Part shown: positions 1 through 7,714 of the stretch, one piece after another | Numbering within the stretch: the stretch's first letter is position 1 | Layout of the letters: each line of letters begins with the position of its first letter | Assembly: GCA_905339215.1 (NCBI GenBank) | Contig: CAJPFN010000130.1 | Coordinates: forward strand, 1 to 32,330 | From: Rhizobiaceae bacterium | GTDB lineage: Bacteria; Pseudomonadota; Alphaproteobacteria; Rhizobiales; Rhizobiaceae | DNA length: 32,330 nt | Reading direction: 5' to 3' | Notes under the pieces: generated by a model | Seen by the model: only the letters and a program-made list of their open reading frames with translations | The model's database searches: none | Told to the model about the DNA's origin: nothing | Position numbers and translations under genes: made by a program

Positions 1-424
1 CCACCTCCGTGCTCCCCAGCGGCGGACACGCAATCGCCGATATCGGCCGCAGTTCAAAATCCCCATAGCCATCGACTGTGCCCCACGGGTTCCTTCCTCG
101 GGGACTTTCGTACGCCTGACGGCGCCCGAAACTCTTCACGACACCAGACTGTCCGGTTCTGGCTGAGATACCCGAGAAGCCGACTATCGCCGCATGACCT
201 TATCCCTGTGCGCGAGTTCAAGCTTGCGGTGCGGTTGTTGCGAACATCTTCACGTGAACCGAAAGCCGGCTGATATTTTTTTCTGCTGCTCTTGACGGGC
301 GATCACACTGTCCTTACGTCATCCGCCACGTTGCCGGCGATAACCTACAGCTCAAACGGCGGTCTCTTGAGCCCACCCAACGGAAAGCCCTGAGACCCGC
401 TTCGAGGCCATTTGGTTCTCTCAG
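1..424. other. Left-edge region without a supported gene
   Basis: I see no gene I can support here. Open frames without starts run off the left edge on both strands: plus strand up to a TGA at 271-273, minus strand from about 200 to 1. They could be ends of neighbouring genes but match no family I recognise. An inverted repeat GGTCTC (361-366) / GAGACC (392-397) lies upstream of the reverse transcriptase and could belong to a structured RNA, but the stem is only 6 bp. Confidence 0.3.
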
Positions 425-484
425 TTGACGACTCTGTGTTGCAGGGTTGCAGGTTGCCGGAGAACGAGAACATGGAGGTGGGTT

Positions 485-643
485 ATGCGTAAAAAGCCTA
501 ATCTCACGCGCCTTGCTCTCGAGACGGCGACTGTTGTGGTAGTTCTTCTTGAACTCATCAACAACTCGATCGATCTCTTGAGCAAGGTCGTCAACTACGA
601 TGTCCGTCAAATTCGAAACCTACCGCTTCTCCTATCTGCGTAA
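485..643 (+). CDS. Hypothetical 52-aa leader ORF overlapping the reverse transcriptase start
   Basis: This small ORF has an excellent ribosome binding site, GGAGGT at 474-479, 5 nt before its ATG. The peptide has a basic start (MRKKPNLTR), a hydrophobic stretch (residues about 10-30, with VVVV and LLEL), then a polar end. It overlaps the first 44 nt of the reverse transcriptase gene in another frame. The reverse transcriptase ATG has no clear Shine-Dalgarno of its own, so the small ORF may drive it by translational coupling. I do not recognise the peptide. The opposite strand also carries a plausible acidic/helical frame over 480-610, so coding here is uncertain. Confidence 0.3.
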   Translation: MRKKPNLTRLALETATVVVVLLELINNSIDLLSKVVNYDVRQIRNLPLLLSA

Positions 644-1358
644 AGGCAAGCCTGTCTTCGTTCCCAGCGACCGGGGCGAGGCGATCGGCCGCGACCTGAA
701 AGCCAAGGTTGAAGCTGCCACTGAGTTCGAGGACATTTACTACCATCTGCGCAACGGCGGCCATGTTGCAGCACTCCACTCACACCGCGACCACCGCTAT
801 TTCGCACGCGTCGATATCGAACGCTTCTTCTACAGTATCGGCCGTAATCGCGTAGCACGCGATCTTCACGCGATCGGCATCGCGAAAGCGGGCTATCTCG
901 CCAAATGGTCTTGCGTGAAGAACCCGTACGGACAGCCTAATTACGCGCTTCCCTACGGGTTTGTTCAGTCACCGATCCTCGCGACGCTGGTGTTGATGCA
1001 TTCGGGGGCCGGGGCTTTCCTGCGGGGCCTTCCGGACAACGTAACCGCGAGCGTCTACATGGACGACATCGCGCTATCGTCTGATGATCTGGACGCCCTA
1101 CAAGCCGCGAATGCCGGACTGCGTGCAGCGCTGCAGGACAGCAATTTCACCATCAACGAGAACAAGGCTCAGGGGCCGGATGAAGCGATAGTGCTGTTTA
1201 ACTGCGAGCTGTCGCGGCGGTTCGCCGCGGTGCTATTGGCGCGTCGTGAAGAATTCTTCGAAAAAGACCGCTCCGCTGCCAGCGTTGACGCGTTCACCCG
1301 CTACTGCGCACAGGTAGAGAAAGGCAACGAGAACGCGGCCGAACCGGTCGAAGCCTAA
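600..1358 (+). CDS. Short stand-alone reverse transcriptase (YMDD type)
   Basis: A 252-residue RNA-directed DNA polymerase. Visible motifs, in order: motif A with the first catalytic Asp at D72 in RVDIERFFYSI; the G-x3-SP motif at G120-P125 (GFVQSP) followed by a leucine-rich helix; the catalytic YMDD box at 153-156; and a motif-D lysine near K189 (NENKA). It is only a palm/fingers unit, with no maturase/thumb X domain, no endonuclease and no fused effector. That argues against a group II intron protein and fits the small 'unknown group'/defence-type bacterial RTs. YMDD differs from the common bacterial YADD. ATG 600 is the first possible start, because a TGA lies just upstream in frame. The gene is convergent with the ABC-3C operon, 40 bp away. 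It could be a retron RT, but I could not identify an msr/msd RNA upstream. Confidence 0.85.
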   Translation: MSVKFETYRFSYLRKGKPVFVPSDRGEAIGRDLKAKVEAATEFEDIYYHLRNGGHVAALHSHRDHRYFARVDIERFFYSIGRNRVARDLHAIGIAKAGYLAKWSCVKNPYGQPNYALPYGFVQSPILATLVLMHSGAGAFLRGLPDNVTASVYMDDIALSSDDLDALQAANAGLRAALQDSNFTINENKAQGPDEAIVLFNCELSRRFAAVLLARREEFFEKDRSAASVDAFTRYCAQVEKGNENAAEPVEA

Positions 1359-1398
1359 ACCTCGGAAAGGTATATTACGATCTGCACTGCCATAGAGC

Positions 1399-3345
1399 CT
1401 AATTCAGCGGTATTTCCGGCCAGTCATCCGGAACTAGCGCTGGTGGTTTTGCCCAAGGTTCTTCGACAAGAGCATCTTGGAACCACGGATCTCGAAGATT
1501 GGCGTGCTCGGTCACTATGAGCTGAAAGCCCGGGACATCCTCGGTAGTGAAGCGAGCGAGCAATTTGAACAGCCGCCTGACGGCATCCAAATCGGCATCC
1601 TGCTGCTCTGTATGGTCCACGGACCCGCCGGCTGCCCGATAAGCATTCTCTGACGGGAAATAAACCTGCGTGGGTTGGTCGATCACCATGAACCTAGGAA
1701 TCGGTTGGTTGTAGTCTGCAGCGAAGCGATGAAGCGAAAGCAGCGCAGCCAAATGATAGGCCAAATGGCTCGCCCCTCCTCCAGACTTGTTCATGTAGAC
1801 AGGTCTGCCCGGCCGATCGATGACCACGGTAAGATTGTGGAGGTCTAGCCTTGCCGGAAACTGATTGAACTCGCCGTTCAAGTCCCTGATATAGCCCGAC
1901 ATATGCATGGCGATGTTGCTGAGAGTGGCCACCAAGCGGGACTCGGAGTCGTCAGCACCCAGCCGGCCTTCGATGTCATCGATGACCGCCTTCAGCCTAC
2001 GTTCCTCGCTCAGCAAACGTTCTAATTCCTCGTCGGTGGCCAAGTTTTCGAGGAACAGGCTTATACGTCCGACGACGCGAGCTGCAGCATTGTTTCGATT
2101 ACCCATCTGAGCAATGATCTCATTGCTCGCGATTGCAGAGGAAAGCTCCAACTCCTTCCGTCTAATCTGTTCTGTCAGTGTCGCCACTTCCTTCTGCTGG
2201 TTCGCCAAAAATGCTTCAAGAGCTGGCCGCTCGCCAGTCACAGCTGCCAATTCGCGATCAAGGTTCTCCAACTCAGCAAGCATAGCGTGGGCGATAGGTG
2301 TGTGCAGGCCGAGGTTTGCTGGCGCGAACGGCCACTGCCATTCGCCAGTGCTTTTGCTGAAGGGCAACGCCTTAATAGACGCCAGACGGTCACGCTGCTC
2401 AATCACCTCCCCTTCGAAACCGCTGGCTCGGCGCGCGAACTGCTGCGCACTCTCAATGTGTCTTTGGGCTTCGCGGCGGCGATCTCGGATGCTCGACAGC
2501 TCGTCCTCGATGATGGACACTCGATCACCATCGTCGTCGGGTACGGATAGCGGTTGCCACTCTAAGGCCTGACGCAGCAGGTCCACCGCGTCGGCACCAG
2601 ATTCCCCGCGGATCGCGATACCGACAGCCCTAGCCTCGGAAAGCAGTCCGATCGCTCGCTGCTCGGAATTGTCTATGGCATCCCGCGCCTGGGCCACCAG
2701 CTTCGCATTAAGGCGTAGTTCACGTTGCGCCGATCGAAGCTGTCCCTGCAACGTAAATTTATCACGGCCGGACACGCCTAGAAGAATTGGCAGTGTGTCC
2801 TTGATAGCTTGAGTTTGGTAGTCCTCGTTCTGGCGATAAAATAGCTGATCCTTGTTAGCGACGATGCCTTGCTTCTGGAATAGATAGTACAACGTGTGCT
2901 TAATGTTGGCATCGTAGCTGTCCCTGCTGCTCTCCAAGGGCACATCGGTCGTGTTCTCGGGGATGCCCAGCAATTCCGATAGCAGCGTCACGACCCCATC
3001 GTCGTTGTCGTTGGCGACCAGTTCCTCGTATGTCGGGGCGTTGACCTCCGAACCTCGCCAGACCATGACGCTGCTCGACGAAAGAGCCCCAGGCGCAGGG
3101 GCTGGCTTGGCAACGAGCACCTCTTCACCAGCAAACCTGTAGATGACTGCGTACCACTTCACCTTGTCGCGGATAACGCCCTCGGGCACGTTAAATGTCG
3201 ACCGTCCCATGCAGAATTCGATTATCTCAGAGAGAGCCGATTTGCCGGTGGACGATCGACCAGTAAGGATGTTCAAGCCATCGTGGAACGTCACGTCTCG
3301 ACGCCGACCATCATCGCTGTAAACATGAAGCGACTTGATCTTCAT
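1399..3345 (-). CDS. DUF3732 SMC/Rad50-like ATPase, ABC-3C system
   Basis: The ATPase of an ABC-three-component system, 648 aa. The N-terminus has a Walker A, GRSSTGKS (29-36), in a Rad50-like opening strand set. The middle (about 200-480) is rich in E, R, Q and L and looks like coiled coil. The C-terminal lobe has the DUF3732 signature-like GGGASHLAYHLAALL, the Walker B RFMVIDQPTQVYFP (551-564; D556) and a switch histidine in VTEHANL (611-617). Its ATG overlaps the stop of the middle-component gene by 4 bp (ATGA, 3342-3345), so it is the last gene of a three-gene minus-strand operon. ABC-3C systems are described as predicted conflict systems that sense nucleoprotein states. The function in defence is inferred from the family, not shown here. 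Confidence 0.88.
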   Translation of the reverse strand: MKIKSLHVYSDDGRRRDVTFHDGLNILTGRSSTGKSALSEIIEFCMGRSTFNVPEGVIRDKVKWYAVIYRFAGEEVLVAKPAPAPGALSSSSVMVWRGSEVNAPTYEELVANDNDDGVVTLLSELLGIPENTTDVPLESSRDSYDANIKHTLYYLFQKQGIVANKDQLFYRQNEDYQTQAIKDTLPILLGVSGRDKFTLQGQLRSAQRELRLNAKLVAQARDAIDNSEQRAIGLLSEARAVGIAIRGESGADAVDLLRQALEWQPLSVPDDDGDRVSIIEDELSSIRDRRREAQRHIESAQQFARRASGFEGEVIEQRDRLASIKALPFSKSTGEWQWPFAPANLGLHTPIAHAMLAELENLDRELAAVTGERPALEAFLANQQKEVATLTEQIRRKELELSSAIASNEIIAQMGNRNNAAARVVGRISLFLENLATDEELERLLSEERRLKAVIDDIEGRLGADDSESRLVATLSNIAMHMSGYIRDLNGEFNQFPARLDLHNLTVVIDRPGRPVYMNKSGGGASHLAYHLAALLSLHRFAADYNQPIPRFMVIDQPTQVYFPSENAYRAAGGSVDHTEQQDADLDAVRRLFKLLARFTTEDVPGFQLIVTEHANLRDPWFQDALVEEPWAKPPALVPDDWPEIPLN

Positions 3346-3830
3346 GGCCGTATCCCCATGGTCGTGTAGATCGTAGTGCTGTGCCCGATGCTGGCGAATT
3401 CCTTTCCGATGAAATTCGCCACCCGTTGAGCGGTCTTGGACTCATCCGTACCACTGACGGTCTTCCTGACGCCATCGGGCACGACGATCAAACGACCATC
3501 GTCTGAGATGTTAAGAGTGCCTACGCTGTGGAGAACACCCAAGGCCTCGAAGGTGAAAGGCAACATCTCAGTGCAACGCTGCGCAAAACCTACCTGCAAC
3601 TCCGGGTGATCAGCCATGACTCGGAGAAGGTAGTTGCGATTGCCGCGTTGGATCACCTCCCGCGAATGCCTCTGGAGCGTGAGCGGCAAGATTAGCAGCG
3701 ACATCGAGAAGGGCATCCCGCGGGCGTCCAAGCTCAGGAAGCCCGCCACCGCTCTGTATAGAAGGAGACCGCAGAAGGCAGGGTTAAAGAGATTTCGCAC
3801 CTCAACAGGTCGCTTGTCCCAGTATTTCAC
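3342..3830 (-). CDS. ABC-3C middle component
   Basis: A 162-residue protein with the pattern of the 'three component ABC system middle component' family: an RP-x-E-x-x-N-L-F-NPAFCG opening (residues 7-20), a small hydrophobic helix, then GMPFSMSLLILPLTL and a basic RHSREV segment. In the family it is thought to link the SMC-like ATPase with the effector/C-terminal component. The ATG overlaps the end of the upstream gene by 4 bp (3827-3830), and its stop overlaps the ATPase start by 4 bp. The three proteins are therefore very probably made in fixed ratio. No catalytic motif is visible. Confidence 0.8.
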   Translation of the reverse strand: MKYWDKRPVEVRNLFNPAFCGLLLYRAVAGFLSLDARGMPFSMSLLILPLTLQRHSREVIQRGNRNYLLRVMADHPELQVGFAQRCTEMLPFTFEALGVLHSVGTLNISDDGRLIVVPDGVRKTVSGTDESKTAQRVANFIGKEFASIGHSTTIYTTMGIRP

Positions 3831-5020
3831 GCCGCCTTCTCCAGGATCTTCGCGAGACGATCAAGAAAGCGCGGATGCCAGTGGACGCGTGGTGATGGCC
3901 TGTCGTTTGCTAGCATCTGGAAAGCTCCCCGCACCACGTATGGCTCGGTTACACGTTCACGAATGCGCAAATGAGACGTATTGTTCAAAGCCCACAAATA
4001 GAGTGCGTTGCCAGCTTCCACGCACGCATCCTCATGGCTGGAATCGGTGATTTTCTCGCACAGGATGGCCTTATGCCTTTCCCATTCCTCCGCCAGCAGA
4101 TCCTCGTATTGCTCAAGTTCGCTAGTTATGACTAGCCGTTCACGCGCCCACAGCGACCTTTGTTCGTAGGCCCGGTAGTAGTCGATGATTGCGTGTTGAA
4201 TCCGCTCTTCAGAGAGCTTCAGCGCTCGAAGCTGAGCGACGAACATTCGGTCGTCCTTGGAGACATCCATTTCGTCGGGGTGCTTGCCACGAAAATCGAT
4301 TGGTAGGTTGTCGGCCTTGAACTGGTCGCTAAGCGCAACAAGCTTATCGCTGACATCCTGAACCTTGATCGAAGGCCCTGCCTTGCCCGTCAGGACGCGG
4401 ATGACCAAGTCAGTCCACCATCCTTCAAGCCTGTTGAACAACGCCGCTCGGTCCTCCTTCCTTGTGGTCCTGAGCCTTTGGTCAATCAACCCGGGCACAT
4501 CATCGATTCGTGGAACGTTGGGTGAGATCGTGATGCGTGCATAGAAATCTTGAGCTTCGACCGCGCTTAGCTCAGCCAGATCCGCCTTCACCTTTGCGAT
4601 CTCTTTAGATGTGCTCGTTGAGATTGCGGCCGCAGCATGTGCGGCCCGCTGCTCACCAGATCCGCCGGCACCGACAAATAGCTCCAGGAACGATCCGGCC
4701 GAAACGGTCGCAGTACTATAGAGGATGAACCTAGCAGTCGATCCGACCCTGCCCGAAGATTTGTAATGAGCGACCCAGACGCGGACGGATTTCCAGAAGT
4801 CAACGGACAAATCAGAAAGGCGGTCTCCGTCGGCCTTGTGTTTCAATGACCCGAGCGTGATGGTGCCATCGACCGCTACAAATTCGACGTCATCGTTTCG
4901 CTCTAAGTAGACCTCGCCGTCTTCCGGCAAGTCAAACATTCTCAGCAAAGCATACCTAGACTGGAAGACGTACCCTAGACCGGGTTCTGCTGCGGAAAAT
5001 AATGACGTGCTGCCGCTCAT
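3827..5020 (-). CDS. ABC-3C effector component with Cap4-like nuclease domain
   Basis: First gene of the ABC-3C operon, 397 aa. Residues about 15-110 resemble the Cap4/DUF4297-type restriction-endonuclease fold: GYVFQSRYALL, then E40, DD at 43-44 and E46, then a lysine in SLKHK (K60), then DFWKSVRVW, like the usual D-x-WK-x-x-R-x-W. The usual QxK is S-L-K here, so the site is altered. The C-terminal part (about 250-320) has the ABC-3C C-terminal-domain pattern DDRMFVAQL...IDYYRAYEQRSLWARE...ELEQYEDLLAEEWE. It likely cuts or binds DNA when licensed by the ATPase and middle component. The start is the ATG at 5018-5020. Confidence 0.78.
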   Translation of the reverse strand: MSGSTSLFSAAEPGLGYVFQSRYALLRMFDLPEDGEVYLERNDDVEFVAVDGTITLGSLKHKADGDRLSDLSVDFWKSVRVWVAHYKSSGRVGSTARFILYSTATVSAGSFLELFVGAGGSGEQRAAHAAAAISTSTSKEIAKVKADLAELSAVEAQDFYARITISPNVPRIDDVPGLIDQRLRTTRKEDRAALFNRLEGWWTDLVIRVLTGKAGPSIKVQDVSDKLVALSDQFKADNLPIDFRGKHPDEMDVSKDDRMFVAQLRALKLSEERIQHAIIDYYRAYEQRSLWARERLVITSELEQYEDLLAEEWERHKAILCEKITDSSHEDACVEAGNALYLWALNNTSHLRIRERVTEPYVVRGAFQMLANDRPSPRVHWHPRFLDRLAKILEKAA

Positions 5021-5899
5021 ACTCCACCCGCGGCAATATGCGGCGCGACGAATTCAAATCCCAACGCCATGCCCCTCCAACGACAGCGCTTTCTTGCTCA
5101 ATGCTATGCTAACGAGAGCCAATGGCAATAGGGAAACGGTTTTCAGTAGGAGCGCAATTCGATCCGAACAGTATGCGAACACCTTCCGCCTTCCCAATTA
5201 TCGTAGATCATTTCGAGTATTCGATCGAGAGCCGACGCGGCCGTCGGGTCTTCCGCCACCGACGTCCGGCTCAGCTAAGCGAAAAAAATTCGACTGAACA
5301 TCCTCCTTGATGAGCGGTGCAGTCGAGATGCGGCTACCACCTGAATGGCCTCTTATCGGGACCCAGCACGCGGAACCGGTCGGACGAGAATTCACCCATC
5401 TGAAACATCGGCGTCGCCGTGGCGGACCGGCAGCTTTCAGGATCGCAAATCCTCGGGGCGAACGACCGTGATGGGGGCGCACTGCGGTCGAATTGCGGTG
5501 GCCGCCTAATGGCGGCTTTCTCAGTTCTGCTAGCCAGAAGCGGTCGGGCGGCTTCCCACCCCACCCTAGCCGTTCCGATCGCAAGATGCGCCATTCGGAG
5601 ACCGGCAGGAGTCGACCCTTATCCCGGTCGTTCCGCCAATTCCAGGCGTTGCCTGAAACCTGTCGTCAATTCTACTCGCCCCCCGGCGGGTAACGCCACG
5701 GTCTCGTCGATCAGGTCGGCTAACCCGGTCTTGAACAGGTAGCCGTGGACCGCCTCCTCGCTGAATTGGGCCAAATTGCTCTCCTGCGCCTACTGGGCAA
5801 CCTTTGCCGTCTGCGTGTAGAATACAGGTAAACTTGGTAACGCAGCGCGGCGGATATGGTTATTTGAAGCCTGAACACGCGGGAACTGAGATTCGGCGC
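5021..5899. other. Degraded spacer between the ABC-3C operon and the Gabija pair
   Basis: About 0.9 kb holds both 5' regions, because the ABC-3C operon runs left and the Gabija pair runs right, so promoters of both systems should lie here. Apart from the minus-strand remnant at 5619-5789 I see no gene. Several short open frames exist on both strands, but they have arginine/proline-rich compositions typical of non-coding GC-rich DNA. Confidence 0.4.
5619..5789 (-). pseudogene. C-terminal remnant of an unidentified protein
   Basis: On the minus strand a 56-codon open stretch with no start ends in TAA at 5619-5621. It reads like a genuine protein C-terminus, including SEEAVHGYLFKTGLADLIDE and RVELTTGFRQRLELAE. 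It is bounded upstream by an in-frame TAG at 5790-5792, beyond which the frame loses protein character. I read it as the tail of a gene destroyed when the neighbouring module arrived. Family unknown; a chance open frame is possible. Confidence 0.3.
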
Positions 5900-7714
5900 A
5901 TGTATGCGAAAATGAACAAGGAGGCCAACACTTTGGTCGATGTCGCAGGCGCCACGATTCTCCGTTTGAAAATCGAGCGCTATCGCGCCTTCCAAAAGTT
6001 CGACTGGTTCCCAAAGGCCGGCCTGAACGTGATCCTCGGCGGCGGCGACGCTGGAAAGACCACCATCCTCGAAGCGATCGCCCTATTGCTCAATCCGAGC
6101 AACGCGGCCCTTGTGTCTGACAGTGACTATTGGCGACGTCAGCGCAAGGACGGGTTCTTCATTGGCGCCGTGATCAGCCTGCCGCCGGACAGCAGCATCG
6201 CCACTCAGTCGCGTCCGGCGTTCCCATGGGAGTGGGATGGCCGACAGGCCCGTAAGCCGCAGGAGTCCGATGAAGGTGAACCGGCGCGTCCGGTCGGGCC
6301 GCCGGTCTACAAGATTTCCGTCAGCGGCTCTGAAGAGCTCGACCTGACCTATGCGATTCACAATCCGAACGACACCACCGACATATTCTCATCGACGCTC
6401 CGTCGAGAGATCGGCCTGGTGCGTCTGGGCGGTGATGATCGGAACGATCGCGACCTCCGCCTCGTGCAGGGCTCGGCTCTGGATAGGCTGCTTAGCGACA
6501 AGGCTCTGCGCTCACGACTGACCTCGACCTTCTCGGACGTCGACGTGAAGGCTGAGCTCCAGACCGAAGGGCAAGAGGCGATGAAGCAGCTGAACGAAAC
6601 GTTCGGCGAGCGTGCGCTGCCGCATGACCTGGGCCTTGGCCTCAGCGCAGGTCAGGGCCAGTCGATCAGCGCGCTGATCGGCCTGACCGCCGCCATAGAG
6701 GAAAGTCGCCTACCGCTGTCGAGTTGGGGATCGGGGACTCGCCGTCTGGCATCCTTGGCCGTCGCCCAGGCCTACCGGTCCGGTTGCCCCATTACTTTGG
6801 TCGACGAGGCCGAGCGTGGCCTAGAGCCCTATCGCCAACGCAAGCTTGTCAGCGAGCTGGCAGCAGGTCCATCCCAAGTCGTGATGACGACGCACAGCGC
6901 GCCGGCCCTGGTCGCCGCCGAGCCGGCGACGATCTGGTATCTCAGCCAGGGCCATGTCATCGCCGAGCTTTCCAGCCCGCGCTCGATTCAGCTGCAGAAG
7001 CGGGATCCAGAAGCTTTCCTGTCGCGCCTGACCCTAGTCGGCGAAGGGCCAACCGAAGTCGGCTTCGTCACAGAGATGCTTCAGCGAGAAATCTCGACGG
7101 ACCTGCTCGACCTGGGGGTTCGCCTCTGCGACGGTCAGGGCAATACCTTCACGCTTGAACTGCTGGAGGAGTTCGCCAAAGCCAAACTCGGCCTCGCCGC
7201 ATTCGTCGACTGTGAGGGGGACAACACCACGCGCTGGAAAAATCTGAAGTCTGCGATGGGCGACCTTCTGTTCCAGTGGCCCTCGGGCTGCACCGAGGCG
7301 AACGTCATCGCCCACATTTGTGACGACAAGCTGGAGGCGTTGCTTTTCGATCCTGACGACATCCTTACCCAACCCCGGCTCGCCACCCTGGTCGAGCGGC
7401 TTAAGGTTCTCGAATCCACGGCCGAATTCCCCAAGCACGACTTCGCCACCGTCAAGGCCGTCGCTGGCAATCGCCTGCGTGCTCTGATCATCGCCGCTGC
7501 GAGCGGCGATTCAGAGGGTGCTCCTGAGAAGGAGGCCAAGACTTGGAAGAAGCACGGCAAGCGCTGGTTCAAGAGCCTCGAAGGCGGTCGAGAGTTGGCG
7601 GACAAAGCCTACGTCCTGGGCGCCATGGTCAAGGTGAAGCCCCAGTTGCAGCCCTTGATCGACGCGCTCACGGCGCTGACTGCGAGGACGCCGAAGGCGA
7701 CGGAAAATGGCTGA
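5900..7714 (+). CDS. gajA: GajA-like OLD-family ATPase/TOPRIM nuclease (Gabija)
   Basis: A 604-residue OLD-type protein: an ABC-like ATPase followed by a TOPRIM nuclease domain. Visible: RYRAFQKF opening; Walker A GGGDAGKTT (47-55, K53); signature-like SWGSGTRRLASL (about 275-286); Walker B ITLVDEAERGLEP (D302/E303); H-loop TTHSAP (H332). The TOPRIM has LVGEGPTEVGFV (E382, E386) and FVDCEGD (D437-D441). Its length is close to known GajA. It overlaps the helicase gene by 8 nt, the canonical gajA-gajB order. Gabija GajA nicks or cuts DNA under nucleotide control. The start is uncertain: ATGs at 5900 and 5912 are better than the upstream TTG at 5804, because conserved sequence begins at about residue 18. 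It could instead be another OLD-plus-helicase variant. Confidence 0.8.
   Translation: MYAKMNKEANTLVDVAGATILRLKIERYRAFQKFDWFPKAGLNVILGGGDAGKTTILEAIALLLNPSNAALVSDSDYWRRQRKDGFFIGAVISLPPDSSIATQSRPAFPWEWDGRQARKPQESDEGEPARPVGPPVYKISVSGSEELDLTYAIHNPNDTTDIFSSTLRREIGLVRLGGDDRNDRDLRLVQGSALDRLLSDKALRSRLTSTFSDVDVKAELQTEGQEAMKQLNETFGERALPHDLGLGLSAGQGQSISALIGLTAAIEESRLPLSSWGSGTRRLASLAVAQAYRSGCPITLVDEAERGLEPYRQRKLVSELAAGPSQVVMTTHSAPALVAAEPATIWYLSQGHVIAELSSPRSIQLQKRDPEAFLSRLTLVGEGPTEVGFVTEMLQREISTDLLDLGVRLCDGQGNTFTLELLEEFAKAKLGLAAFVDCEGDNTTRWKNLKSAMGDLLFQWPSGCTEANVIAHICDDKLEALLFDPDDILTQPRLATLVERLKVLESTAEFPKHDFATVKAVAGNRLRALIIAAASGDSEGAPEKEAKTWKKHGKRWFKSLEGGRELADKAYVLGAMVKVKPQLQPLIDALTALTARTPKATENG

Noticed and set aside
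1-600. Retron msr/msd RNA upstream of the reverse transcriptase
   Set aside because: I found only short inverted repeats (6 bp) and no long paired flanks with a priming G, so I do not call a retron. A covariance search could change this.
5804-5899. TTG start extending the GajA-like protein by 32 residues
   Set aside because: The extension has no family resemblance and no RBS; family sequence begins after ATG 5900/5912.
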